Assembly (NCBI GenBank): GCA_044226655.1 | Contig: JBGAGO010000002.1 | Location: 643,741 to 707,740 of the forward strand | Length of the DNA stretch: 64,000 nt | Direction: 5' to 3' | DNA from: JBEVOS01 sp044226655 | Lineage (GTDB): Bacteria; Pseudomonadota; Alphaproteobacteria; Caulobacterales; Aquidulcibacteraceae | Shown here: positions 52,625 through 61,841 of the stretch, one piece after another | How the letters are laid out: each line of letters begins with the position of its first letter | How positions within the stretch are numbered: the first letter of the stretch is position 1 | The notes under the pieces: generated by a model | Databases searched by the model: none | Told to the model about the DNA's origin: nothing | Seen by the model: the letters and a program-made list of their open reading frames with translations, nothing else | Position numbers and translations under genes: made by a program

Positions 52625-53623
52625 CTACCCTTCCAGCGCCAGGCGCAGGAATTCCGCGTCGAGATAATCGCGTTCGCGCCGCATCAGGGCGGCGAGAATG
52701 CCGCTGGCTTGGCGCACGATGATCATATCGCGCGGCGGGATGAGGTAGAGACGCTGGTCGCCGGCGCCGGCGGCCATGCGGATGTCGTAACGCGCCGCGA
52801 GATCGGCGGGCGCATCGATCGGCATGCCGCGCGCCGGGCCGATGAGGCCGGGGCGTAGCAGCCACCAGCTCATGCCGTAGCCGGGATTGGCGGGGCTGGG
52901 GCGGAAATTGTCCTCAAGCGCGCGAAGATCGACGCGCTCATGCCCGCCCGTCATCACAAGGCGGCCGAACTTGGCCCAATTGCGCGCGGTGAGCGCAGCG
53001 CCTTGCGGCATCAGCGGATTGCCGTCGCCGCCCGTGCGCCATTGGCCGACCGCGATGCCTTCAGGATCGAGCACACGCGCATGCAAATAGGCGACGGGAT
53101 CGGGATCCCGGCGCGCGGCGGCGAGCTTGCGGCGCATGATTTCGCCGAAAGTCTGAAACGGCGCCGGGCCATAGGCGAAATGCGAGCCTGGATCGAATTG
53201 CGCGGGCTCGTTGATCGCGTCAGCGTAGGCGGGCGGACGCAAGATGCCGCCCGGATCGAGCCCGCTGCACAGCGACAGCAAAAGCCGGATCGTGACGCGC
53301 CGCTTGCGCGCATCGCCGCGCCATTCGGTGAGTGTGTCCGCGCAAGGCTCGTCGAGATGAAGCAGCCGGTCCTGCACCGCGGCGGCGGCCATCACGCCCG
53401 TGAAGCTCTTGGTGCCGCTGGCCAGCTCCCAGGCCTGATCTGGCGCGCCTTCGTTCGGGTAGTCCTCGAACAGGATGCGGTCGCCCTGCATGACCAGCAT
53501 AGAAACGCCGCGATGCGCCGCCGAATAGCGCGCGGCGGCCTGAAACGGCGCATCCTGCGCGCGCGCGGGTTGGGCGAACGCCGCCGCCGCGCCGATCAAG
53601 CCTGCTCTCCGCGTTATCCGCAT
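52625..53623 (-). CDS. Exported serine hydrolase, beta-lactamase/class C-like
   Basis: About 332 residues. It begins MRITRRAGLIGAAAAFAQPARA, an export signal with twin arginines (possible Tat), shown here in part as MRITRRAGLIGAAAAFAQP. The start is chosen at 53623 because GGAGG lies seven bases upstream, while the ATG six bases earlier is too close. The active-site SxxK is SGTKSFTG (about residue 68) and the Tyr motif YGPAP. Such proteins are penicillin-binding or esterase-like; true beta-lactamase activity is not implied. Confidence 0.82.
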   Translation of the reverse strand: MRITRRAGLIGAAAAFAQPARAQDAPFQAAARYSAAHRGVSMLVMQGDRILFEDYPNEGAPDQAWELASGTKSFTGVMAAAAVQDRLLHLDEPCADTLTEWRGDARKRRVTIRLLLSLCSGLDPGGILRPPAYADAINEPAQFDPGSHFAYGPAPFQTFGEIMRRKLAAARRDPDPVAYLHARVLDPEGIAVGQWRTGGDGNPLMPQGAALTARNWAKFGRLVMTGGHERVDLRALEDNFRPSPANPGYGMSWWLLRPGLIGPARGMPIDAPADLAARYDIRMAAGAGDQRLYLIPPRDMIIVRQASGILAALMRRERDYLDAEFLRLALEG

Positions 53624-53672
53624 GGACATGCCTCCGCCCGTTGAACGCGGGCGCATGGGCTTCTCCGTCGGC

Positions 53673-54155
53673 TCAGGCGCCGGTTCCGTAGACGATGTTG
53701 AACGCCGTGATGAGCTCCTGGCGGCTCGCTGGCTGGCCATCGACGACATGGCAATCATAGTCGATCAAGATCGTGGGCGAGATCGAGCGCACCCAGATAT
53801 GCGAGGTGGGCAGCGCCCAGCTGGGATCGTCGAGCGTGCCCGCCGCGACAAACCGGAACTCCGGCGAGCTGAGCGGTTCATGCCAGAGCCGCACGCCGCA
53901 GGCCGCGCAGCGCACGATGTCGATTTCCCGTCCGCTCTCGGCGATCTTGCGATAGCGCTCGACCGCGCCCTGCTCGCGGACGAACGCCGGCGTATCGACC
54001 AGCAACATCAGGAGATGCGTCGCACCCGTCAGTTTCTTGCACTGCAGGCAATGGCACGCGTTGATTGCGCGCGGGCGCTGATCGATCCGATAGCGCGCCG
54101 CGCCGCAGAGACAGCCGCCATGATGCGGCGGCGGCGGAATGGGAGGCCGGGTCAT
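53673..54155 (-). CDS. GFA-family (glutathione-dependent formaldehyde-activating-like) protein
   Basis: About 160 residues. The zinc-binding cysteines of the GFA fold are present: GGCLCGAARY, HCLQCKKLTG and RCAACGVRLW. The start MTRPPIPPPPHHGG is chosen because extension adds no conserved sequence. It is one of two adjacent GFA genes. Enzyme function is not established for most of this family. Confidence 0.85.
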   Translation of the reverse strand: MTRPPIPPPPHHGGCLCGAARYRIDQRPRAINACHCLQCKKLTGATHLLMLLVDTPAFVREQGAVERYRKIAESGREIDIVRCAACGVRLWHEPLSSPEFRFVAAGTLDDPSWALPTSHIWVRSISPTILIDYDCHVVDGQPASRQELITAFNIVYGTGA

Positions 54156-54188
54156 GGGCGGCAGTCTAGCGCGAACGAATGCGCCCAA

Positions 54189-54656
54189 TCAAAACCCAAG
54201 CGCCTTGCGGCGCGCGAGGGCTTCGGGCGGCCATTCGGTGGGGAGGTCGTAGAAGATATCGAAGGCGCGCGCGTCGTCCGGCAAGCGCACCCAAGGGAGC
54301 TTGGAGCGCGTGAAGATATGGGCGTCGGGCGCGAATTGTGTGGGATCGTCGAGCGTGGCGACGCGCACAAACACCATGGAGCCGCGCCGTCCATAATCGC
54401 TCCACAGCGCGCTCTGGCAGGATGCGCATTTGTACACGTCATGCGGGCGGCCAGACTCCGTCGGCAGAGTGATCATCACGGGCGCGCCCTGCAAGAGCGC
54501 GATCCGGTCGCGCTCGATGATGGCGTTGATGGCGAAGGCCGCGCCCGTCTGCTTCTGGCAATCGCGGCAATGGCAGCAGTTCACGAACATCGGCCGCGCG
54601 TTGAGGCGATAGCGCATCGCGCCGCAAAAACAGCCGCCGTCGAAATGCTCGGCCAC
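54189..54656 (-). CDS. GFA-family protein, second copy
   Basis: A 155-residue protein with GGCFCGAMRYRL, HCRDCQKQTGAAF and KCASCQSALW cysteine clusters. It is 33 bases upstream of the first GFA gene and five bases downstream of purT, so all three may be transcribed together. The two GFA proteins align along their length but are diverged. Confidence 0.87.
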   Translation of the reverse strand: MAEHFDGGCFCGAMRYRLNARPMFVNCCHCRDCQKQTGAAFAINAIIERDRIALLQGAPVMITLPTESGRPHDVYKCASCQSALWSDYGRRGSMVFVRVATLDDPTQFAPDAHIFTRSKLPWVRLPDDARAFDIFYDLPTEWPPEALARRKALGF

Positions 54657-54660
54657 GCCT

Positions 54661-55845
54661 TCACCCCTTCATAGGCTTCACCGCCGCCGCCGCTGCTTTG
54701 GCGCGCGCCCGCGCCTCATCGATATCGGCCCCGCGCGCCACCGCAACGCCCATGCGACGCTTGACGAAGCTTTCCGGCTTGCCGAACAGGCGCAGCTCCG
54801 TTTCGGGAATGGCGAGCGCTTCGGCGATCCCACCATAAGAAATCGCTTCCGCATCGACGCCGCCATAGATGACGGCGGAGGCGGCGGGTGCGTGCAGGCT
54901 CGTATCCACTGGCAGATCGAGAATAGCGCGCGCATGCAGCACAAATTCGCTCTGCGTTTGCGAGGCGAGCGTGACGAGGCCGGTGTCGTGCGGACGCGGG
55001 CTCACCTCGGAGAACCACACGTCGTCGCCCTTCACGAAGAGTTCGACGCCGAACAGGCCATGCCCGCCCAGCGCGTCCGTCACCTTGCGTGCGATGTCCC
55101 GCGCTTTGGCGAGCGCGGCCGCGCTCATCGGCTGCGGCTGCCAGCTTTCGACGTAATCGCCATCGACCTGCACATGCCCGATCGGCGCGCAGAAATGAGT
55201 CCCGCTCGCCGCGCGCACTGTGAGCAGCGTAATCTCGAAATCGAACGCCACCTCGCCCTCGACGATGATGCGCGCCTGCTTCACACGGCCGGCGGAGAGC
55301 GCCTTGTCCCAGGCGGGCGCGACATCGGCTTGGGCTTTGAGGCGCGATTGGCCCTTGCCGGAGGACGACATCACCGGCTTCACGAAGCAGGGAAAGCCGA
55401 CCCCGCCATCGATCGCGGCCTCAAGCTCTTCCAGCGACGACGCGAACCCGTAGCGCGATGTGGGCAGGCCCAGCTCCTCGGCGGCGAGGCGGCGGATGCG
55501 TTCGCGGTTCATGGTGATGTGCGCGGCCTTCGCCGTGGGGATGACGCGCGCGAGCCCCTCCTCCTCGATGCGCACGAGCTCATCGGTGGCGATGGCTTCG
55601 ATCTCGGGCACGATGAGGTGCGGACGCTCGGTCTCGACCAGCGCGCGCAATGCGGCCGCATCCGTCATGTCGATTACATGCGCGCGGTGCGCGACCTGCT
55701 GCGCGGGCGCGGACCCATAGCGATCGACCACGATCACCTCGACGCCCAGCCGCATGAGCTCGATCACCACCTCCTTGCCCAGCTCACCCCCGCCCAGAAG
55801 CATGACCTTGAGCGCTGTGTGCGAAAGCGGCGTGCCGATGCGCAT
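54661..55845 (-). CDS. purT: Formate-dependent phosphoribosylglycinamide formyltransferase
   Basis: A 394-residue ATP-grasp enzyme of purine synthesis. It makes formyl-GAR from GAR, formate and ATP. MLLGGGELGKEVVIELMRLG starts the nucleotide domain; PCFVKPVMSSSGKGQSRL is the ATP-grasp loop, and GLFGVELFVKGDDVWFSEVS and PRPHDTGLVTLA are family signatures. The length matches E. coli PurT (392). A composite repeat lies upstream. Confidence 0.95.
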   Translation of the reverse strand: MRIGTPLSHTALKVMLLGGGELGKEVVIELMRLGVEVIVVDRYGSAPAQQVAHRAHVIDMTDAAALRALVETERPHLIVPEIEAIATDELVRIEEEGLARVIPTAKAAHITMNRERIRRLAAEELGLPTSRYGFASSLEELEAAIDGGVGFPCFVKPVMSSSGKGQSRLKAQADVAPAWDKALSAGRVKQARIIVEGEVAFDFEITLLTVRAASGTHFCAPIGHVQVDGDYVESWQPQPMSAAALAKARDIARKVTDALGGHGLFGVELFVKGDDVWFSEVSPRPHDTGLVTLASQTQSEFVLHARAILDLPVDTSLHAPAASAVIYGGVDAEAISYGGIAEALAIPETELRLFGKPESFVKRRMGVAVARGADIDEARARAKAAAAAVKPMKG

Positions 55846-55871
55846 GATTGCTCCCCATTTGTCCGCTGCGT

Positions 55872-56009
55872 CCTTCTCCCCTTGTGGGAGAAGGTGGATC
55901 GACGCGAAGCGTCGAGACGGATGAGGGGTGCAAGCGCCATGTCTTGCAAAGGGGAGCTAACACCCCTCATCCGGCCCTTCGGGCCACCTTCTCCCACAAG
56001 GGGAGAAGG
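55872..56009. repeat. Composite palindromic intergenic element, copy 2
   Basis: Terminal hairpins with core CTCCCCTTGTGGGAG at 55872-55894 and inverse at 55987-56009, inner arms ATGAGGGGTG (55921-55930) and CACCCCTCAT (55961-55970), and small inner hairpins such as GACGCGAAGCGTC. It fills the gap between ilvC and purT, which run in the same direction. Confidence 0.85.
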
Positions 56010-56022
56010 AGGAACACCGCGT

Positions 56023-57042
56023 TTAATTCTTACTCGTATCGACCAGCTTGTTCTTGCCGATCCACGGCATCATGCCGCGCAGCTGCGCGCCGACGGCTTC
56101 GATCTGGTGCTCGCTCAATTGCCGGCGCGTGGCGAGGAAGCTCGGGCGGCCGACCTTATTTTCGAGCATCCAATCGCGCGCAAAGCGGCCGGATTGGATG
56201 TCTTCGAGCACGCGCTTCATTTCGGCCTTTGTCTCGGCGGTGACGATGCGCGGGCCGGTGCGGTATTCGCCATATTCGGCGGTGTTCGAGATCGAATAAT
56301 TCATGTTGGCGATGCCGCCTTCGTAGATCAGATCCACGATCAGCTTCACCTCGTGCAGGCATTCGAAATAGGCCATTTCCGGCGCATAGCCCGCTTCCAC
56401 CAGCGTTTCGAAGCCCGCCTGAATGAGGCCGACGAGGCCGCCGCACAGCACGGCCTGTTCGCCGAACAGATCGGTTTCGCATTCTTCGCGGAAATTGGTT
56501 TCGATGACGCCGGAGCGGCCGCCGCCGATCGCGCTGGCGTAAGAGAGCGAAAGCTCAAGCGCCTTGCCGCTCGGATTCTGATGCACGGCCACCAGGCACG
56601 GCACGCCGCCGCCTTTCAGATATTCGCCGCGCACGGTGTGACCGGGGCCTTTCGGCGCCACCATGCCGACATCGACATCGGCGGGCGCATCGATCAGCTT
56701 AAAGTGGACGTTGAAGCCGTGGCCGAAGAGAAGCGTCTTGCCCGCCTTCATCGCGGGCGCGATGTCGGCCGCGTAGATCTCGGCCTGCACCTCGTCGGGC
56801 GCGAGCACCATGATGACGTCCGCGGCTTTCGCGGCTTCGGCGACGGAGACGACGCTCAGGCCTTCGGCCTTGGCCTTCGCCGCACTCCCCGAGCCCGCTT
56901 TGAGCGCGACCATCACGTCCTTGACGCCGCTGTCGCGCAGATTGAGCGCGTGGGCGTGGCCCTGGCTGCCATAACCGACAATGGCGACCTTCTTCGATTG
57001 GATGAGAGCGAGATCGGCGTCGCGATCGTAGTAGACGCGCAT
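56023..57042 (-). CDS. ilvC: Ketol-acid reductoisomerase (class I)
   Basis: A 339-residue enzyme of branched-chain amino acid synthesis. It isomerises and reduces acetolactate with NADPH and Mg. The dinucleotide motif GYGSQGHAHALNLRDSG, the metal-site region GLIQAGFETLVEAGYAPEMA and DLIYEGGIANMNYSISNTAE are diagnostic; the length fits class I. It lies 14 bases after a TetR gene, an unusual position for a housekeeping enzyme. Confidence 0.96.
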   Translation of the reverse strand: MRVYYDRDADLALIQSKKVAIVGYGSQGHAHALNLRDSGVKDVMVALKAGSGSAAKAKAEGLSVVSVAEAAKAADVIMVLAPDEVQAEIYAADIAPAMKAGKTLLFGHGFNVHFKLIDAPADVDVGMVAPKGPGHTVRGEYLKGGGVPCLVAVHQNPSGKALELSLSYASAIGGGRSGVIETNFREECETDLFGEQAVLCGGLVGLIQAGFETLVEAGYAPEMAYFECLHEVKLIVDLIYEGGIANMNYSISNTAEYGEYRTGPRIVTAETKAEMKRVLEDIQSGRFARDWMLENKVGRPSFLATRRQLSEHQIEAVGAQLRGMMPWIGKNKLVDTSKN

Positions 57043-57056
57043 GGGGTTTCTCCTTG

Positions 57057-57713
57057 TTATGACGCGGCGCGTTTGGCCGGTTGATAGAGTTTGAGGAATT
57101 GATCGGCGGCGCGCTGCGCTTCGGCGGCGATCGCGGCGCGGTCCAGCTTCACGCGCTCGCCGAGCAGCAATCGAATGTGCACGTCGCGCGCGACGAGACC
57201 AAAGAAGCTGCGAAACGCCTCCTCCGCGCTGTCAAATTTCAACAAGCCCGCCGCGCGCGCGGCTTCGAGCACCGGCTTCAGACGCTGGCCGAGTGCGAAG
57301 CGGCCATTGGCGAGCACCATGGCGCCAAGATCGCCGCCGTCATCGCCGGCCTGGCCAATGGCCAAACGATTGAGCGCCAACGAGCGCTCGCTAGAGACGA
57401 CGCGCAGCCAATCACTCGCAAATTGCTTGAGGCGCGCGCTGAGCGCCGCGCGATCGATACGGGCGCCGCTCAGCGCCTCGACGCGCACCTGCGCCGCCTG
57501 CCAGCGCACGATGGCGTTGAGGAGCCCCGCCCGGTCGCCGTACCAGCGATAGAGCGTCTCCTTCGAGCAGTTCGCTTCGGCGGCCAGCGCGCTCATGGTG
57601 AGGCGCCCGCCATCGCGGATGAGCAGGCGCAGGGCGGCGTCCAGCACCTCGCGTTGGCGCGGGCTGGGCGCATCGTCTTCAGCCTCATCTGCGGGAGCGG
57701 CGAGAGCAGTCAT
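57057..57713 (-). CDS. TetR-family transcriptional regulator
   Basis: A 218-residue protein starting at MTALAAPADEAEDDAP. The HTH reads MSALAAEANCSKETLYRWYG and a C-terminal TetR_C domain follows. A perfect 6-bp inverted repeat ACCGTA/TACGGT (57717-57731) begins four bases upstream of its start, suggesting tight autoregulation. It lies 14 bases upstream of ilvC on the same strand and is divergent from the GH13 gene. Targets may include either neighbour; unknown. Confidence 0.88.
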   Translation of the reverse strand: MTALAAPADEAEDDAPSPRQREVLDAALRLLIRDGGRLTMSALAAEANCSKETLYRWYGDRAGLLNAIVRWQAAQVRVEALSGARIDRAALSARLKQFASDWLRVVSSERSLALNRLAIGQAGDDGGDLGAMVLANGRFALGQRLKPVLEAARAAGLLKFDSAEEAFRSFFGLVARDVHIRLLLGERVKLDRAAIAAEAQRAADQFLKLYQPAKRAAS

Positions 57714-57716
57714 GGT

Positions 57717-57731
57717 ACCGTACGTTACGGT
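57717..57731. promoter_or_regulatory. TetR operator candidate ACCGTA-N3-TACGGT
   Basis: A perfect dyad of 6-bp arms placed over the ribosome-binding region of the TetR gene and 82 bases upstream of the divergent GH13 gene. It is the only strong dyad in the 99-base gap. Confidence 0.6.
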
Positions 57732-57812
57732 TCGATCCATAGGCCGGGCGGCGCGCGCCGTCAAGCGTCGGCGCCGCTAGGCGGGCGGGCGCTTGTCGGC
57801 TAGCAGAGCGCG

Positions 57813-59399
57813 ATGAACTCAGATTGGCGGCGCAGCGGCGTTTTTTACCAGATCTATCCGCGCAGTTTCGTGGATTCGAACGGCGACGGCGTGGGCGATC
57901 TCAAGGGCATCGCCGCCAAGCTCGATCACATCGCGCGGCTGGGCTGTGACGGCGTGTGGCTGTCGCCCTTCTTCCGCTCGCCGATGAAGGATTACGGCTA
58001 CGACGTCAGCGATTACACCGATGTCGATCCGCTGTTCGGAACCTTGGCGGATTTCGACGCGCTGCTCGCGCGCGCGCACGAATTGGGTCTCAAGCTGATC
58101 ATCGATCAGGTCTATTCGCATTCGTCGGATCAGCATGCATGGTTCAAGGAGAGCCGCGCTTCGAAGGACAATCCGCGCGCCGATTGGTACGTCTGGGCGG
58201 ACGCCAAGCCGGATGGAACGCCGCCGAACAATTGGCAGGCCATGTTCGGCGGGCCGGCCTGGACGTGGGATTCGCGCCGGCGGCAATACTATTTCCATAA
58301 TTTCCTGCCGGCGCAGCCGGACCTCAACATGCGCAATCCCGCCGTGCAGGCGGCGATCCTGGCGGCGGCGCGCTTCTGGCTCGAACGCGGCGTCGACGGC
58401 TTCCGGCTCGATGTCGTGAACTTCTACATGCAGGACGAGCAGCTGCGCGACAACCCGCCGCGGCCGTTCACGACAACGCCGCCCAAGCCGAACCTCTTTC
58501 AATGGCAGCGCTACGCCTATTCGCAGCCGGAGAATTTGCAGTTCATTGCGCGGCTGCGCACGCTCGCGGATTCGTTTCCCGATCGTTATCTGCTGGGCGA
58601 AATCGGCGACGATGATCCTCTCGCCCGCCAGCGCGAATACACCGAGACGCCGGAGCGGCTGCACAGCGCCTATGCGTTCAACCTGCTGAATGCGCGCGAA
58701 CCGACGCCGGCCCTGTTTGCGCGCGAGCTTGAAGGCTGGGAGGGCGCGGCGGGGGCGCCCGCTTGGTCGCTCTCGAACCATGACGTGCCGCGCTTTCCCA
58801 CGCGCCTGGCGCATGACGATCCCGCGCGCACGCGGCTTCTCATGCTGCTGCTGCTCTGCCTGCGCGGCGGAATCTATCTCTATCAGGGCGACGAGCTTGG
58901 GCTGCCGCAGGCCGATGTGCCGTTCGAGCGGCTGCGCGATCCCGAGGCGATCAATTTCTATCCGAACACTCTCGGCCGCGACGGCGCACGCACGCCGATG
59001 CCCTGGACAGCGCAGGCGCAGATGGCCGGTTTCACCAGCGCCGACGATGCCTGGCTGCCGCTCGATCCGCGCCATGCCGCTCTGGCCGCGGATCGGCAGG
59101 AGGCCGATCCCGCATCCATGCTCCATTTCACGCGCCGCATCATCGCGCTGCGCAAGACGCACGACGTGCTGCGCGATGGCTCTTGGACGACGCTCAAGGC
59201 CGACGACGGCGTGCTCGCGTTCGTGCGCGCGACAGCAAGCGAGCGCCTGCTCTGCGTGTTCAATCTCGGCGAGGGCGCGACCGCTTATGCAAACGACGCG
59301 CTTACATCGGCGCGCGTGATCGAGAGCTTCAACGGCGCGGATGTGGCGAACGGCGCCGCGGCGCTGCCGAAGAACGCCGCCTTGATCGTGAGACTCTAG
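57813..59399 (+). CDS. GH13 family alpha-glucosidase
   Basis: A 528-residue cytoplasmic alpha-amylase family enzyme. VFYQIYPRSFVDSNGDGVGD starts the barrel; the catalytic nucleophile is in GFRLDVVNF (about D199), acid/base in LGEIGDD (about E263) and the third carboxylate in SNHDVPR (about D324). The IYPRSF start and NGDG calcium-type loop place it with oligo-1,6-glucosidase / alpha-glucosidase (GH13_17/23/30-like). Subfamily is inferred. It is divergent from the TetR gene. Confidence 0.92.
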   Translation: MNSDWRRSGVFYQIYPRSFVDSNGDGVGDLKGIAAKLDHIARLGCDGVWLSPFFRSPMKDYGYDVSDYTDVDPLFGTLADFDALLARAHELGLKLIIDQVYSHSSDQHAWFKESRASKDNPRADWYVWADAKPDGTPPNNWQAMFGGPAWTWDSRRRQYYFHNFLPAQPDLNMRNPAVQAAILAAARFWLERGVDGFRLDVVNFYMQDEQLRDNPPRPFTTTPPKPNLFQWQRYAYSQPENLQFIARLRTLADSFPDRYLLGEIGDDDPLARQREYTETPERLHSAYAFNLLNAREPTPALFARELEGWEGAAGAPAWSLSNHDVPRFPTRLAHDDPARTRLLMLLLLCLRGGIYLYQGDELGLPQADVPFERLRDPEAINFYPNTLGRDGARTPMPWTAQAQMAGFTSADDAWLPLDPRHAALAADRQEADPASMLHFTRRIIALRKTHDVLRDGSWTTLKADDGVLAFVRATASERLLCVFNLGEGATAYANDALTSARVIESFNGADVANGAAALPKNAALIVRL

Positions 59400-59442
59400 C
59401 GAGCTCTTCGCTCAGCCATCTGCGCGCTGCGCCCGCAGCACG

Positions 59443-59467
59443 TCCTTCTCCCACAAGGGGAGAAGGA
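59443..59467. terminator. Solo palindromic hairpin between convergent genes
   Basis: The hairpin unit CTCCCACAAGGGGAG with flanking CCTT/AAGG stem (perfect 11-bp arms) is the same as in the composite repeats. It probably ends transcripts from both sides. Confidence 0.65.
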
Positions 59468-59479
59468 CAAAGGTCGCGC

Positions 59480-60439
59480 TTAATGCGCCGCGGGCCCGTC
59501 GACGCCGAGATCGGCGGCGAATTTCCAATTGCCTTCCCAATCGCGCGTCCACACCGTGACGTATTGGATCGGATGGGCGCGGCCTTGCGCATCGGTGAAG
59601 GTGGCGCGGCCCCAGGTCCAGGCCATGTCGCCGCGCGTGGAGACGCGGGCGTCTTCAGGCGCCCAGGTGATGTGCGCTGTCGCGGGGAAATTCGCGTAGA
59701 TGCGGCCGATGGCGTCGGGGCCGCGCACCGGTTCAGCGCCATCGCGGAAGACGACGCCATCATCCGCTGCGAAATCGTGGAAGGCCGCTTGCAGGCCGTG
59801 CGCCTGAGCGGCGGCGTTGAAGGCGCGATCGGCGGCGAGCACCTCTTCGCGCGCAGCGGCGTACAATTCTTCTTCGGTGCGTGAGCCGCCAAGATCGCTC
59901 AAGCGCCGCGCCAACGCGCCGACGGCGTCCGTTCCCATGCAGGCGCGCGTGACGCTGGTGGAGCGCCCGCCCTGGAAGATCTCCACGAAAATGCGTTCGC
60001 CGTCGGGACAATTTTCGGTGTCCGAGGCGCTGCCCAAAGAGCTTGCCGTGATCGCGGTGCGCGCGAGGCGATCGATCTCGGCGCGCACGGCGGCGGCGGG
60101 ATGGGTGACGAGCGGCGTATCGGGTCCGTAGAGCCACCAGCCGGCATTGGGATGGCCGGTGAAGCGGCGCACGGCGAGATCGTTCACCTGCGCGCCGCTG
60201 TCATAGCGCACCACGCGCGCCACCCCGCCATGATAAGGCGCGAGCGTGACGCGCACCGAAAGCGTGAGGCCGTCCGCGCCCAAAGAGGCGCGCCCGCCGG
60301 TCGTGGGCATGAGATCGGCGGCGACCAGCCGCGCGGCCCAATCGGGCGCCCGCAGCGAAAGGTTTTGCGCCACAGCCGTCGCCGCCAATGTCAAAGGCAG
60401 CGCCAACGCCAAAACCGCCGCCGCAAACCGACGCTTCAT
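59480..60439 (-). CDS. Exported protein with SnoaL/DUF4440-like C-terminal domain
   Basis: A 319-residue protein with a signal peptide (cleaved near AVAQ, residue 25). The N-terminal part (about 30-190) is not recognised; C-terminal residues about 200-312 look like a SnoaL/NTF2-like domain (ADRAFNAAAQAHGLQAAFHD, WAPEDARVSTRGDMAWTWG). Similar proteins are annotated as DUF4440. It may bind a small hydrophobic ligand in the periplasm. Confidence 0.75.
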   Translation of the reverse strand: MKRRFAAAVLALALPLTLAATAVAQNLSLRAPDWAARLVAADLMPTTGGRASLGADGLTLSVRVTLAPYHGGVARVVRYDSGAQVNDLAVRRFTGHPNAGWWLYGPDTPLVTHPAAAVRAEIDRLARTAITASSLGSASDTENCPDGERIFVEIFQGGRSTSVTRACMGTDAVGALARRLSDLGGSRTEEELYAAAREEVLAADRAFNAAAQAHGLQAAFHDFAADDGVVFRDGAEPVRGPDAIGRIYANFPATAHITWAPEDARVSTRGDMAWTWGRATFTDAQGRAHPIQYVTVWTRDWEGNWKFAADLGVDGPAAH

Positions 60440-60561
60440 GAAAACTCCCCGCTTCTTCCCTCGCAGGCGGACAAAAAGCGGTTCGGGGCGGTTTGTCCAT
60501 GGCCGGGCGCAGAAACGCGTCTGGCGCTTTCCAAGCTGAGCCAGGGGCGCTTAGATGCGCT

Positions 60562-60729
60562 ATGAAAATTGTTGTCGCGGTGGTGGAGGCTGCGGCCGCG
60601 ATTCTCCTCATCCTTCTTCTTCGGCGCCTCGCGCCCGTCATTCCCTGGCAGTTCATCATCCTGCCGGCGTGGTTTGTGTATTTCTGGTGGAAGTATGCGG
60701 GCCGTAACGGTCGGCAATCACGGGATTGA
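60562..60729 (+). CDS. Small 55-residue membrane protein
   Basis: Starts MKIVVAVVEAAAAILLILLL and has two hydrophobic segments (about 3-22 and 27-43) with a charged tail WWKYAGRNGRQSRD. It lies four bases ahead of the aminotransferase gene, so it may be co-transcribed with it. Coding status is supported only by its hydrophobic pattern and position. Confidence 0.5.
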   Translation: MKIVVAVVEAAAAILLILLLRRLAPVIPWQFIILPAWFVYFWWKYAGRNGRQSRD

Positions 60730-60733
60730 ACGC

Positions 60734-61831
60734 ATGAAATTTCCGCGCATGCCGATCGAGGAAGAATCGCCCGAGCAGATGGGCTATGCGCGGCTGACCT
60801 ATAATCTCACCGAATCCTCGCTGCGCGACCGCACGCTCGCCTCGCTCGGCTTCGATCTCTCCAAGACCCTGCTCTGCTATTCCGACCATATGGGCCATCC
60901 GGGCCTCCGGGCGGAGGTGGCGCGGCGCGCGGGCGGCGGGCTGACCGCCGACAACGTGATCCTGGCGGCGGGCGCGGCGCAGGCGCTGTTCATGATCGCC
61001 GTCTCGCAGCTCAATCCGGGCGATCACGTCATCGTCGTGCGGCCGAACTACGCGACCAATCTCGTCACGCCGCGCGTGCTTCGTGCGGAGCTTTCGACCT
61101 TTGATCTCTCGTTTGACGAGGGCTACGCGCTCGATCCCGAGAAGCTTGCGAAGCTGGTGCGGCCCAACACCAAGCTCATCTCGATCACGACGCCGCACAA
61201 TCCGACGGGCGTGTCGCTCACGCGCGCCGCGCTCGAAAGCATCATCGCCAGCGCGCAGAACGCGCGCGTGCTAGTGGACGAAACCTATCGCGATCTTTCC
61301 TTCATCGAGAAGCTGCCTGTGGCGGCGACGCTGAGCGACCGCGTGGTGAGCGTGTGTTCGCTGTCCAAGAGTCATGGCGCGCCGGGCATTCGGCTGGGCT
61401 GGGCGATCACACAGGACAAGGCTTTGATGCACGATCTCTTGTGTGCCAAGGAGCAGATCGGGATTTGCGGCAGCGTGATCGACGAGGAGATCGGCGCGCA
61501 TATCTACATCAACGACGCGCCCTATTTGCGCGACAGCGCGGCGGCGACGCGCGCGGCCTTCGAAACCGTGAAAGCGTGGATGGCCCGCGAGACGCGGCTG
61601 GAATGGAACGAGCCCACGGGCGGCTGCGTCGCCTTTCCGCGCATCCGCGCGGGGATCGATGTTCCCAAATTCTACAAGGCGCTCAACGACACGCATGGTT
61701 GCTTCGTCGGCCCCGGCCGCTGGTTCGAGCAGGACGACCGCTATTTCCGGCTGGGCTATGGCTGGCCGACGGCGGCGGAGCTGGCGGGCGGGCTTGGCGC
61801 GATCAGCGCGAGCTTGGATGCGGCGGGATGA
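60734..61831 (+). CDS. Class I/II PLP-dependent aminotransferase
   Basis: A 365-residue fold-type I enzyme. The PLP lysine is in SLSKSHGAPGIRLGW (about K211). TTPHNPTGVSL and VLVDETYRDLSF are the substrate and PLP-binding segments and FRLGYGWP is near the C-terminus. The substrate cannot be fixed; the group includes aromatic, alanine and capreomycidine-type aminotransferases. The ATG at 60734 is chosen for its position after the small membrane protein. Confidence 0.88.
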   Translation: MKFPRMPIEEESPEQMGYARLTYNLTESSLRDRTLASLGFDLSKTLLCYSDHMGHPGLRAEVARRAGGGLTADNVILAAGAAQALFMIAVSQLNPGDHVIVVRPNYATNLVTPRVLRAELSTFDLSFDEGYALDPEKLAKLVRPNTKLISITTPHNPTGVSLTRAALESIIASAQNARVLVDETYRDLSFIEKLPVAATLSDRVVSVCSLSKSHGAPGIRLGWAITQDKALMHDLLCAKEQIGICGSVIDEEIGAHIYINDAPYLRDSAAATRAAFETVKAWMARETRLEWNEPTGGCVAFPRIRAGIDVPKFYKALNDTHGCFVGPGRWFEQDDRYFRLGYGWPTAAELAGGLGAISASLDAAG

Positions 61832-61841
61832 CTTTGAGCCT

